From Monoraphidium neglectum (taxonomy: Eukaryota > Chlorophyta > Chlorophyceae > Sphaeropleales > Selenastraceae), in the NCBI RefSeq assembly GCF_000611645.1, contig NW_014013052.1, positions 1 to 19,056 on the forward strand: 19,056 nt of DNA. The letters are read 5' to 3'. Position numbers and translations under genes: made by a program. Positions 1 through 10,062 of this stretch are shown one piece after another. The notes below the pieces were generated by a model. That model made no database searches, was not told where the DNA came from, and saw only the letters and a program-made list of their open reading frames with translations. Position 1 is the first letter of the stretch, and each line of letters starts with the position of its first letter.

Positions 1-1424
1 ACAGCGAGCGCGGGGGGCCGGCGGGTGGAGCCGCGCAGGCCGGCTCACAGGATGTACTCGCAAAGCCTGCGGCGAGCATGCCGATGGCGTCGCACACGCG
101 CTTTGCGATGTGGATCTCGTCCTTGAGGCCGTCCTTCAAAACCTGGGGTTGGGGCAAAGGCAGCAGCGGCGGTTGGCAGCGGTTGGGGCCGGTTTGTCAG
201 CACCTGGGTGCTGTCGGCAGCGGCGATGGGCCCAGCCCTCAGGACGTCCAAGCAACGCGGGCGGGCGCGCCTTGCCCACGCGTCTCGGGGGCGAAGAAGG
301 CTGCAAAGGTTGCAGCAGGTGGGTGCGGTGGGGCGGGCGCCGCCGGGCTCGGCGCAGGCCGGAATGCGGTGGGCGCGGCGCGCCGCACCTGCACAATGCC
401 TGGCAGCGTGTCCTGGCCGACCAGAGCCGGCAGGTCTGGGTTGCCCGTGTCGTGCAGGAACTCGAAGGCGCGGCCGATGGTCCAGGCGGTGGTGTCGCGC
501 ACGTAGGGGTGGGGGTCCTTCATGGCCTGGGGGGTGGTGAGGAGTGAGCCGTCCGTGACGCCCAGGGGCATGGGGTGAGCGATCAGGCGCACGTGCAGCG
601 CCGAAGAGGGGACGTGGCTTCTTGAGTGCTAGTGCATACGCAGTTGGCCCTCCAAACACAGTGTCACAGCAGCCTTGCGCGAGGATTGGCCATCCCTGAC
701 TCGTAAAATCATGCCTGTGGCATGCATGCAGGCACACGCATGTATCAACGCTCCCGCTTCCCACGAGGATGTGGTCAAAAAAACAAAAACACATGCACAC
801 ACACACGCACAAGCGTGTGCCTACACGAGCGCGCACGCACAAGCGCCGACGCACGCACGCACACACACATATGGTTGTCCACCCACCTGCAACAAGAACG
901 GCATAGCCTGCTGCACCAGCTGCACAAGCCCCACTGCGGACGGCCCCTCCATGATGGAGCCAAACGCAAACGTCGACGCCTCCCGCCAGCGCCAGTCCTC
1001 GGGGCTGCCCGACTTGGCAATGTTTGTCGTCACAAACGGCATGACCTGCGGAGCAGGGAGACGAGGGGGACGTAAAAGAGCCGCAGCAGCCTTGGTTGTG
1101 TAGCCTGGTCGGGGGGAGGCCGGTGTGACGACGCGATGCCGCGCGCCGCATCCAACGGCAAAGCACGCGCGTCCCCGTCCCTCTGCGAGCCCTGCTGCCG
1201 CCGCCGCTGCGGGCGCCGTCGCGCGCGTGCTAGTGCGGCCGCGCACCACTGAAACGACGTCGTTGCCGGCGACGCGCGCGACGAGGCCGAGGCACGTGCC
1301 CGCGCTCATTGCCAGGTTCCAGGTGCTCTCGTCCTGCTCCTGGCCCTCCTCCTGCTTGACCAGCTGCTCCAGCAGCACCGGCACCAGGTGGGGCGTCACC
1401 GCCTTGATGAAGTTGTGGTTGGTC

Positions 1425-1458
<34 letters not shown>

Positions 1459-2093
1459 TGTGTATGTGTGTGTGTGTGTGTGTATGTGTGTGTGTGTTTG
1501 TGTGTGTGTAAAGGGGGGGTGAGGCAAGGTGATGCGCAGGGCAAAGAACACGCATTGAAGGTTGACACGGGCATAACAAGTCTCAAAAGTGGGGTGAGCT
1601 CACGCTGAAAAAGCATGCACTCCCTCTGCAGCCACGCAGCCTCCCGCTCGCCACGCTTAGCACTTCGCCCTCGCCTCGCGCCCCCGCATTGGCTGAGCTT
1701 TCCCTCCCCTTTTGCCGAGTGTCCACCACACATACGCGCACCTCCTCTGCGGCTTCGCCCTCCTCCTCCAGCTCCAGCTCGTAGTCGCAGAGCGTGGACC
1801 AAAACTCCACCGCCTGCAGCGCTACGTCCTCCTCGTCCTCCTTGATGGCCTTGACGCTCAAGTTGAAGACCTCCTGTGGGGGGGTGGGGGTGCGTGCAGG
1901 GCCACCGCAGGGGGAGGCGCAGGGCCGGGCCAAGGCGTGAGCGAAGCGGGGCGGGCAGGCGTCGGCCCGCCCGATGGGACCGACCTGCAGCGCTCGTTGT
2001 GCCAGCGCCGTCGGGCGGCATCTGGTCGCAATTAGGGTGTCAACCCGCAGACCCGGCCGCCCCACCTGGATGCAGCGCCCCATCTCCTCAACA

Positions 2094-2146
<53 letters not shown>

Positions 2147-3278
2147 GCGCGCGGGCGCGCACGCGTGCAAGGCTCCTACGGCGCCGCACCTGCATGTAGG
2201 GCGGCAGCCTGGCGTAGTAGTTTGCGGCAATCTCGTGGAGGCACGCGAAGGACTGCACTCGGATGCGCACGTCACTGGCCACGGTGCCCTGGCACACGAC
2301 CTGCAGGGTTTGGAGCGCAGGACGGGAAGGGTGGGGCAGCGGCGCAGCGGTGCAACGGCGCAGGGGGGGGGGGAGGTGTGGCGAGCGGCGCGCTGCTCAG
2401 CTGGACAAGTGCATGCGCCGACCACGGCAGCAAGCTAATCGGCGCAGACCCAACCACGCAACAAGCGCCCCGCACACATGGCCGTTCCTCCCAACAGGCT
2501 GCCCGCCCAGACCCACACCGGCTTGCTGGCCCGGCGTTGGCAGCAAGCGCAATCATTGCCGCAGGTCGCCGCGTCTGCGCACCTGCATGATGTAGTTGCG
2601 CTCGCTCTCATTGCCAAAGTTGTGGTCCGCAAACTCGATCGCGTTCTGCAGCGCCGTGACCGCCGCCAGCCGCGTGTCCGCGCTCGGCTCCTCTGGCCGC
2701 ATGCCCGACACGACCGCCGTGAGCACCATGTTGATCTGCTCGGGGCTGAGCACGTCGTCCTTCAGCGACCCCATCTCCTCGCAGATGTACCCGAGCGCCT
2801 GCAGCGTCGCCTGCCGCACGCCGTGGCTCGGCGGCGACGCGCTCATGTTGGCGAGCAGCGCGGGGATGAGGTCCGGCCAGTCGCGCCGCGGCAGCTCGAT
2901 TGCGGCGACCTTTGCAAGGGCGAGGGCCACGGTGCCCCGGACCTCCTGAGGCTCCATAGACAGCGCCTGCAGCAGCGCGCCGCGGATGCTGGCGCGCAGC
3001 GAGGCCTCGACCGTCTCCCAGCGCGACACGAGCGCGGCCTTGCGGGCGTCGTCCTTCGCGTCGAGGTTGTTTTTGAGGACGATGCCGGCGAGCCGCCGGC
3101 TCTCCGGCGGCTTCTCGGCGTTGGCCAGCTCATAGGCGAGGCTGCCCAGAAACCCCGAGTAGTTCTGCTCCTGAAAGTACTGGATCTGCTGCTCGGCCTG
3201 GCCGCGCACGCCGGGGTCCGGGTCCTGCGCGTGCAGGAGCAGCCGCGTGACCTCGATGGGCTGCGCCGGCGCCGCCAT
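1..3278 (-). CDS. KPNB1: Importin subunit beta-1 (karyopherin beta), N-terminal part, seven exons, runs off the left edge
   Basis: Nuclear import receptor that carries importin-alpha/cargo through the nuclear pore and is released by Ran-GTP. Exons on the minus strand: 3278-2583, 2300-2190, 1873-1742, 1423-1247, 1045-887, 526-389 and 142 to beyond base 1. Every exon is a multiple of three, so all six introns are phase 0, and donors are mostly AG|GTGCG. The joined 518 residues align along the family's HEAT repeats. They include the importin-beta N-terminal (IBN_N) domain at about residues 20-100, the segment GYICEEMGSL, the junction NYIMQ|VVCQ, VALQAVEFWSTLCD, the DWRWREASTFAFGSIMEGP block and MKDPHPYVRDTTAWTIGR. 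The start at 3278 (MAAPAQP) was chosen because homology begins there; the frame is open further upstream but low in complexity. An acidic loop (ELELEEEGEAAEE) is in the expected place. Introns 2, 3 and 5 carry CA/TG repeats. The last exon is open to the window edge, and its final 15 or so residues are uncertain. Confidence 0.93.
783..870. repeat. Imperfect CA-rich microsatellite in importin-beta intron 5
   Basis: Interrupted CA/CG alternating sequence lying inside the intron between importin exons 5 and 6. Read in the sense of the gene it is GT-rich. It is too degenerate to be a clean dinucleotide array and no function can be read from it. Confidence 0.7.
1425..1509. repeat. (TG)n microsatellite abutting the 3' splice site of importin-beta intron 3
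   Basis: About 85 bases of TG dinucleotides with a few TA interruptions. In gene sense this is (CA)n, and the tract runs straight into the acceptor AG at 1425-1424, so it takes the place usually held by the polypyrimidine tract. Bases 1425-1497 alternate strictly between pyrimidine and purine and are therefore also a Z-DNA candidate. Confidence 0.95.
2091..2153. repeat. (CA)n/(CG)n microsatellite in importin-beta intron 2
   Basis: A CA array of about 22 uninterrupted units (2101-2144), preceded by a short interrupted CA run and followed by CG dinucleotides. The whole 63 bases alternate purine and pyrimidine. In gene sense it is (GT)n, the opposite orientation to the tract in the neighbouring intron 3. 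Confidence 0.95.
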
Positions 3279-4368
3279 GGTCGCGAGGGTGGCCGGCCGG
3301 CCGTGTGCCGCGGCGCCGCCGCCGCCGGCTGTTTCAGGTGCTGTCGGGGCCGCCGCTGCTGGCCGCAAAGACGAGGCCGCAAGCGCCGGCGGGGCGCCTT
3401 GCTGGCTGTGCGATGCCCTGCCGCGCCGGGCAAGCCCGCCGCAAAACGCGGCTGCCGTTGATCCGCCGCAGCACACGAGCTGCGGGAGCCGTACGCCTTA
3501 TGCGGGCGCGGCTGCGAGGACAAAGGCATGCATGCGAGGTCAAGTTTTATGGCGGAGACCCTTGCGTGAACGGGACCCTGAGGGCCGCTCATGTGATCAA
3601 GTGTGCTCAGGGAGCGCATGCTGACGCACCACGCACTTGCTGCGCCGTGGCGGTCGCCGGACTACAGGCCTTTCAACAGCGCGCTTCAAGCTCGCACAGT
3701 AAATCTATAGTGTACACAGGTACTGGATGCCGTCCCAGGCAGGTTCGAGATGGCAACTGGCACGCAAGAGCTGCCGTCCCCGACAGGCCCCATCAGCGCA
3801 GCATGCCAACAGCATGCGTTGCAACACTCCAGGTGCGTCTTTCATGATGACCCTGCAGCCTAGGGCCCAGCAACGGCGCCGAGCCGGTGCCCGCCAATGC
3901 CATGATCGGACCAGCTGTGAGGCCACGCTTTCAACCACACACACGCACTCACCTCTCATATAGTATTCATTCAAGAGCTGCAAGCCGGTATATCGATCAG
4001 CTCCTCCAGATCACCTCAGATCAGCCGTTCTGCCCTCAGTGTCTTTAAGAAAAAGCGCGGCAGTGCCTGATTCTTCGTTCAGTGTCAACCTACAAACAAT
4101 TAGTGTGTGACCGAGGTCCAAAATACAATCCAGCAACCTGCTAAGCACAGGCACTCACTCGCCCCATCTAGCAGCGCAGCAACCTGTACCGTAGTTGCCA
4201 GTGATCAATATGCAGGTAATTATTCGTACGAATATTTGCAGCCCCATAGCTGCTGCGCAGCGAGTCGCCTTTGCGCTCACGCCGCACCGCTTGCATTGAA
4301 CGCTGCCAGCCAGCAGGACTTCGCGCTTGCTGAGGCTGACCAGTGTATGAATCTTTCTATCTTCTGAT
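3279..4368. promoter_or_regulatory. Divergent intergenic region between importin beta and the WTAP homologue
   Basis: About 1.09 kb separates the two divergent start codons and must hold both 5' UTRs and promoters. Composition drops from very GC-rich near the importin start to visibly more AT-rich between about 3650 and 4370. I see no TATA box or other element I would assign with confidence. A pyrimidine-rich run ending TGATATGCAG just at the WTAP start (4345-4373) could be read as a splice acceptor, so a noncoding or short first exon for WTAP in this region is possible. Confidence 0.5.
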
Positions 4369-6165
4369 ATGCAGCACCCGGCCTTGGAGGCCCTCTTCAG
4401 GCTGTCGGGTATGCAGCCACCCGACACAGCCGACGACCACAACAGCATTGCCGCCGCGTCCGAGGAGGCCGAGCGCCGCGTGCGCGCCAAGCTGGCTGCG
4501 CCGCAGCAGCTGCAGAAGGAAGTGGCGGAGCTGCGGCGGCGCGAGGCGGCGCTGCAGATCCAGCTGGCAAACGCGACGCTCGAAAACGTCGAGCTGCGGC
4601 GCGAGGTCGCGAGCGGCTGGCAGCTCGCGGAGCCAATCGTGCAGCAGGCGCGTCCAGCGCCACATGGGGCGGGAACAGGCCCATGACGTGCGCCTGCCCG
4701 GCCGCAGGACGTGCGGTGCACCGTTGAATGCAGGCCGCCCGGCTGCCCGCGCAGCATGAAGCGTCCTGCTCGTCTTGCAGCCGCGTGCCCGTGGTCCCAA
4801 CAGGGCAGCCACCGCAACCCGCTCCCCCGCTGCCCCACGCCCCCTCCCTCCTCAGGTGCGGCAGCTGGTACTAGACCCGGCCGTGCAGCGCGAGTTCGAG
4901 CGGCTGCGGTCCGACCTGCAGGAGAGCGGCGTCCACGTGCAGGCGCTCAAGGAGCAGCTCAACGGCGTGCAGTACACGCAGGTTGGCGTGCGGGTGTGCG
5001 CCGTGTGCTCGCCGCCCCTCCGAGCGCATCGACGGCAGGAAGCGCCTGCTGCCTGCTGGCCCTGTCATACTGGAAATGCTGTCAGATCCTTCCTACGCAT
5101 CACATGCACACATGCACGGGAATACACGCACACACAGACACGGATACTCACAAACACACACTTACACGCACACACATACACCACACACACGCACGCTCAC
5201 GCACACATGCTTGTACACGCTCATGCACACCTGCCGCCTCACAGGACTCCAAGATGGGCCAGAAGCTCGTGGGCAAGTGCCAGCAGCTCCTCAAGGAGAA
5301 CCAGGAGCTCGGCCGCGAGCTGGCAGAGTCGCGGTCGGACGCCACCGCGCGGCAGCTCGCGGTGGCGCGCGGCTTTGCGGCAGACCTACAGGCGGCGCTG
5401 CACGAGATGCGGGACGCGGCAGTGCTGCTGGAGGAGGAGCAGGTGGGCTGGGGCGGCGGGAGGGAGGGGGTTTAGGGCCTGGCGCGGCGGGCTGCGGGCG
5501 CTGGGCGGCGCTGATGAGAGGTGGCATGCGACCGCAAATCGCACATCGCACACGTGCTCTGCCGGCAAACAAATGTCGCCGAATGCGCATGTGAGTTTGA
5601 GCCCGCGGCTTCTATCACTGCTCAAACGCTTGGACCGTGGGCCCCATCTGCCGCAACGTCGCAAGTGCTGAGTATACGACCATTGTGATCCAGCAGCTGC
5701 CACCCCTCACATCCCTCTCAGGAGGACCTGCTCATGGCAGTGTTCCTGCAGAAGCGCCGCGCCGACGATCTGGAGGCGCAGCTGATGGCGCTGCAGGGCG
5801 GAGGTGTGCCGGGGCCCTCGGGCCAGCAGCAGCAGCAGCAGCCCGGGGGCGGTGGCGGAGGCGGAGGCGGGCGCGGGTTCCAGGGCGGCGGCGGCGGCGG
5901 TGGCGGCGGCGGCGGGGGCGGCATGCAGGGGCTGCCAGGCCCGCCAGGGCCGGGGATGCTGCCTCCAGGCATGGCACCTGGGCTACCTCCCGGCTTCAAC
6001 GTGCAGCAGCATCCGCAGCAGCCCCCAGGCGGCCCACCACACCTGATGCATGGGCCGCTCGCTCCGATGGCCCCGCCGCACATGCAGCCGGGGCCACCAG
6101 GAGGGGGGCCCGGGCCTGGCGGGATGATGGGGCCCGGGGAGCGCGGGATGAAGCGGCCTCGGTAA
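4369..6165 (+). CDS. FIP37: WTAP/FIP37 homologue, m6A methyltransferase complex scaffold, four exons
   Basis: Homologue of WTAP (animals), FIP37 (Arabidopsis) and Mum2 (yeast), the coiled-coil protein that holds the METTL3/METTL14-type mRNA N6-adenosine methyltransferase in the nucleus. Exons: 4369-4647, 4856-4981, 5245-5442 and 5722-6165, giving 348 aa, all introns phase 0. Residues 1-93 form an alanine/glutamine/arginine-rich coiled coil. The family signature follows: VRQLVLDPAVQREFERL (about 94-110), DSKMGQKLVGKC (136-147) and ENQELGREL (153-161), then a second coiled coil ending LQKRRADDLEAQLMAL. From about residue 226 the protein is low complexity: Q6 (236-241), a Gly run, then Pro/Gly/Met-rich sequence ending KRPR, which could act as a nuclear signal. 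Intron 1 has a GC donor in the preferred model (see the entry at 4648). The start at 4369 is the first Met in frame; an upstream noncoding exon is possible because the ATG overlaps an acceptor-like TGCAG. No TGTAA polyadenylation signal was found shortly downstream. Confidence 0.9.
4648..4855 (+). other. Probable GC-AG intron (intron 1 of the WTAP homologue)
   Basis: The preferred donor reads CAG|GCGCGT and the acceptor CTCCTCAG|GTG. It keeps phase 0 and joins PIVQQ to VRQLVLDPAV. From memory of human WTAP, the stretch from its ILVMRLAT to DPAI is 43 residues; the GC-donor model also gives 43 with no gap, pairing QPSVAQLRSTMVDPAI with EPIVQQVRQLVLDPAV. Canonical alternatives in the same phase are GT at 4639 (ATC|GTGCAG), which would delete three residues, and GT at 4606 (GAG|GTCGCG), which would delete fourteen. 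Confidence 0.65.
5102..5232. repeat. Imperfect CA-rich tract in WTAP intron 2
   Basis: Interrupted CA/CG-rich sequence filling much of the intron between exons 2 and 3. In gene sense it is CA-rich and ends about 12 bases before the acceptor CTCACAG at 5244. Confidence 0.7.
5824..5925 (+). repeat. Coding CAG and GGC trinucleotide tracts in the WTAP homologue tail
   Basis: Six CAG codons (5824-5841) followed by a GGC/GGT/GGA-rich run encode Q6 and a long polyglycine stretch. The frame stays open and in phase with the conserved part of exon 4, so this is an expanded low-complexity tail, not noncoding repeat. Confidence 0.9.
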
Positions 6166-6547
6166 CAAGATCGTGTGCGGCTTCCACTAGCCCGTCCTTG
6201 GGGGCTGTGCAAAGCAAGCAGAGGGCCGAGGTAAACCCGCCTTCTGGTCAAACGAGGCCCGCTGCTTTCGCAGCGCTGTAGCGGGCCGTCCCCAACGCAG
6301 ATTTATGGACCGCAGCTCGACAAAATCGTGCATGCACCAAACCAGGTAATGAATGAGAGTCCAGCTGGGTAGCTTGCTGGGCCCGATGCTGACAGCACAT
6401 GCGCACCCAGCTGGGCGGCCGGCAGGACTTGCATGTCATTTGTAGAGTGGGGAGACGCCTGAGTTCAGGTGCAACCTCTTTCCTGTCTTCTGAGTGCGTG
6501 GAGAGCACCAAGGCACGCCTTGTCGCATGCAATCTCGCATCTACACA
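6166..6547. other. Intergenic spacer between the WTAP homologue and the lipid kinase
   Basis: A 382-base gap holding the WTAP 3' UTR and the lipid kinase promoter and 5' UTR. No TGTAA (the usual chlorophyte polyadenylation signal), TATA box or repeat was seen. An in-frame stop at 6491 limits upstream extension of the kinase; an extra in-frame ATG lies at 6527. Confidence 0.6.
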
Positions 6548-8844
6548 ATGGCAACTCCGGGATCGAGACGCTGCTATGTCGTTGTCAACCCCACGAGTAG
6601 GCATCTATCGCGCTTGACACGTGTCAGTTTGTACACAATTGTTTCCTGATTGAAGCTGTAGGTGCATGTGGCGCCAGCTTCACTGATTGCTGATAGTGCC
6701 CTGCAGGTGGTGGCGGCAGCGGCGAAGCACGCTGGCGGCGCGTAGAGGACACATTCCGTCAGGGCTGCGAGGCTGCCGGCTTCTCGATCGATGTGGCGCG
6801 CACGCAGCGACCCGGTGACGCAGCAAGGCTAACGAGGGAGGCCCTCATGGAGGGCGCGGCAGTGGTGGTGTCGGCGGGCGGAGACGGCCTGTTGAACGAG
6901 GTCAGGGCCAGTGGGCGTCCCAAACAATGATGCAGGACGTGTGTGTGGGTCCAGGCAGCCCCTATGGCAGTGCATTTTGCAATGCGTGCGCCTGCACGCG
7001 CCAGCCACGAGGCAACTGAGGAAAACGCTTCCTGGTGCCTTGCAGTACACCCTGTGTCCTGCCTAGGGCAGCTTGGGGGCTCACCCCCCCCCCTCACGTC
7101 AGAACCCGCCCCGCCACCCCGGCCCCATCCGCGAAAGGTTGTCACCGGCTTCATGGAGCACTCTGCCGCGGCCGCAGCGTCGCCGGCGGCGGCGGCCGAC
7201 GGTGCTCGCCTGGCCATCCTGCCGCTGGGGACCGGCAACGATTTCTGCCGGAGCCACGGCTGGTGGGACCCTCTGAATATTAGTGCTTCGTGCTGCTACA
7301 AAATACATCCCATGTGTTTTCAAGTGCTGAACTTGCGTTGTCCAGGTCATTGCAACAAAGGCAGCAAAGGTTGACTGGAATGCCATTGTCCTGGTGGCAT
7401 CCTTGCCGCCTAGGCCACGAATTCCAACCTGCTGTCCCCGTCCCAGGAAGAGCGAAGACGCAGCAGCGGCCGCGCAGCGCGTGACGGGCGGAACAACAGA
7501 GCCCCTGGATGTCGGTTGCCTGCGGCTGGCGGCGCCCGAAGAGGCAGCAGGCTGGGACCCTGAAACCTCCAGCTGGCAGCTCGGATGCGCGCCCGCGCCA
7601 GCCACCGTGCAGCCGGCGGCGGGTTGCGGCGGCCGGCCGCGCTACTTCTGCAACGTGGCAAGCTGCGGCGCCGGGGCGTCAGCGGCACGGCGGGTGCAGG
7701 CCCTCAAAGGGTGGCCATTCGGTGGGTGAACGGGCCGGGTGTTTTTGTCTTGCACCTGGCTGGCTCCTGACTGGGCCATCACCCCCATCCGTGGCGGCCA
7801 ACACCGTCTCCCTCATCATCAACCCCACCGAATTGCAACAGCGTATGAGCTCGCTGCCTTGTCAGCCCTGCTAGCGTGGCGGCCGCCCTGCGGCTGGGAG
7901 TGCAGTGTGGATGGGGAACCCTGGCGCCCGGTGGCCAACCCCTCCGTGCTCGCTGTCGGCAACGGCAGGTTCTGGTAAGGGGCCGGCGGCCGCAATTCAG
8001 GTGGTGGGGTGACGGCAGGAGCTTGCGGGCCTTGCCTAAATCAGGGTCTAGGGGGCAGGAGGCGCGGGCGTGCGCAACCAGCACTGGAGGGAGGGCCTCG
8101 AGAGGCAGCGCGTTGAGCTTTGCGAGGCCGCGTGAGCAGCTGCCGGGCACCTGGATTTGGAGCATGCCGCCCGGTTGTGCGCCACGCAGCCAACAGCAGC
8201 ACCTGCCCCGCGCCGCGTCACAGTCCGGCGCCCGCCACGCCTGCCCGCCGTCCTGGCTGCCCGCCACAGGGGTGGCGGCCTCTGCATCTGTCCGGGCGCG
8301 GCCACCTGTAGCGGCGCGCTGGAGTGTACGATTGTCGAGGGCTACGGGGTATGGGGTTTTCTGAGCAAAGGTGGGTGGTCCCCACCGCCAGCACCTGCCG
8401 CTTGGTAGATGCTCGATGTCGACCGATGGGGCGTGGCTCCTTCGGCAGCGCACGCTGCTTGCAGCGGCCCCGTGACAAACAATCAATGTACTGCATGGGG
8501 CCGTGCAAGGGCCTTGAGTCACATTGATTGTTGCCAGCGGCCTGCCCGTGCGTCGCAGTCCTGGACGCGCAACCCGTTTCTTGCCCTGGTTTTTCCAACC
8601 GGTCGCAGGTCACCTGCTGCGCTCTGGGAGGTTTCTGGGGCTCAGGGGGGTGACGACCTGCACCGCACGCAGCCACCTGGCCGTGCGGCCGGCCGCGCAG
8701 CTGGCGGCCGCCCCGGGCGCTGCGCAAGGGGTGGGGGCGGCGGGAATGGCGGCCTTGCTGCCCTGGGAGGTTGATGGGGAAGCTGCTGGCGAGGGCGCAG
8801 CTGTTATCAGCTTCATGCCGGGGGCCATTCGCCTGTGCATCTGA
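6548..8844 (+). CDS. DAGK-domain lipid kinase (long-chain-base kinase 2 / YegS-like), seven exons
   Basis: Predicted lipid kinase transferring phosphate from ATP to a diacylglycerol, sphingoid base or similar lipid; the exact substrate cannot be told. Exons: 6548-6596, 6707-6900, 7138-7262, 7447-7721, 7842-7974, 8270-8370 and 8609-8844, with intron phases 1, 0, 2, 1, 2, 1, giving 370 aa. DAGK catalytic motifs appear in order: VVVNPTSGGGS (11-21), PGDAARLTREAL, SAGGDGLLNEVVTGF (72-86; nucleotide-binding GGDG), LPLGTGNDF (109-117), EPLDVG (141-146), RYFCNVAS, VGNGRFWGGGL, and a C-terminal VDGE...MPGAIRLCI beta-sandwich end. Layout and length fit Arabidopsis At2g46090 (LCBK2) and bacterial YegS/BmrU kinases. 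The residue after GGDG is Leu where Thr is usual. Start at 6548 has the better Kozak context (A at -3, G at +4); ATG at 6527 would add MQSRIYT. No signal peptide or membrane helix is evident. The exon 6 end (AAAG|GTGGGT) and the exon 3/4 junction are the least certain. Confidence 0.88.
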
Positions 8845-10062
8845 CAAGGCCAGAGCCGCTACCCTGAGCTGCAGCGCAACGTCGAATTTCATTTTATTAC
8901 ACAGCGTGCCTTCCTCGCCACTCACAAAGCACGCCGCACTTTTCAGACCGGACAGATTGTGAACTGGCACTTGCGGGGTGACTGGTACACGCCGAACCCT
9001 GAGACCTGAAGCACATTGGTTGCGATTCATTAAGGCTGCAGCGTGAGGGCGCTCGTGGAACCCAAGACGTTTGGGGGAGGGGGGGTCGACAGCCCCCCAA
9101 CACCTGCGTCACAACGAAGGAGCCAAGGCGCCCCCAGATCGGGTCACATGAGACAGGTGCCATTGGAAATCAGGCTGAGCAAGGCGAAATGGGATGACGG
9201 TGCTGTCCAAAAGAGAGAGCTGCAGGGCGTACAGCCGCGAGAGCAGGGCAAGTGATACGTTGGGCTCACGCCAAAGGCCGCCGCAGGAGGGGGCATGTAC
9301 AAGGGGCGCAATGCCTAAATAAGAGATGATAGTTCCTCCCGCACACGCCTGCATCAGTGACAAAGGTCGGGCCCCGAAAAACGACGCGCGCATGGGAAAC
9401 CAACACGTGCAAAACACACGAGCCCACCCATTACGGCGCGGTGCGACGGGCCTGCGACATGCAATTGCTGAGCTGCGAAGATGGAAAGCGCATTCGTATG
9501 CATGGGAATCGCCGCGAGGCGCCAGGGGTTCAAGAAAGAGTGTCCAACTTGGGACGCCGCGGCGGCCTCGTCCCCAAATTCCACTGCCGTGGGGCCCGCT
9601 TGATAAGGAGCAGCCTGCAACAGCAACGGGCCGTTGTTGCGGGCCGCGCTGCTCATTAGTTGACCAAACCTGATCACAATGATTGTGGTGCTGGCGCAGG
9701 GCCCATAAACGTGTGGTGGCAGTTCAGTGGCCATGGCCGCTGGTTTCACCAACAGGGGCGATTGCATGGTTGCATGGTGGACAGCATGTGAGGCTGCGGG
9801 TGACCCAAGCGTGTGGCGGGATAACGGCGCGAAGCCGCCCGCCTGTACCCCTGCGCGCACGCAGGGCACCAGCGCATTTGCCGCTGGATGCGGGTGCTTG
9901 AGACGCTCGGGGAGGTGGGCGCAAGCCATCAGGCCATCAGTGGGGGTTTGTACTACAGTACAGTCCACCTCGGATGCCGCAGCGCCGCTGATGCGGGTGC
10001 GAATCAGCAGAGCCCCTTCCCGGGCCAAAACGGCAGGGGTCCGCGCCGGCGCCGCTCGGCGC
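8845..10062. other. Convergent intergenic region, no gene recognised
   Basis: About 1.2 kb between the 3' ends of the lipid kinase (plus strand) and the Gln-rich ORF (minus strand). Open frames here have no recognisable protein content. A minus-strand TGTAA at 8901-8897 could serve as a polyadenylation signal but lies more than 1.1 kb past the nearest minus-strand stop. Otherwise I see no structured element. Confidence 0.5.

Noticed and set aside
45..1166. A 373-codon minus-strand ORF across importin exons and introns
   Set aside because: It switches into and out of importin coding sequence and reads through clear splice sites and the CA-rich intron; the spliced importin model explains the conserved parts.
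3740..3760. GGTTCGAGA resembling a tRNA T-loop
   Set aside because: No acceptor stem, D-arm or anticodon arm could be placed around it.
4107..4367. Plus-strand ORF just upstream of the WTAP homologue as its first exon
   Set aside because: It begins with GTG, not ATG, ends in a stop before 4369 and shows no WTAP-like content. A noncoding 5' exon remains possible.
7290..7484. Extra lipid kinase exon in the intron at 7263-7446 (VIATKAAKVDWNAIV)
   Set aside because: Not needed: joining GGCTG at 7262 to 7447 keeps phase 2 and gives the expected short link from GTGNDF to EPLDVG.
8218..9030. A 270-codon minus-strand ORF over the end of the lipid kinase
   Set aside because: Antisense to confirmed kinase exons, with no recognisable domain.
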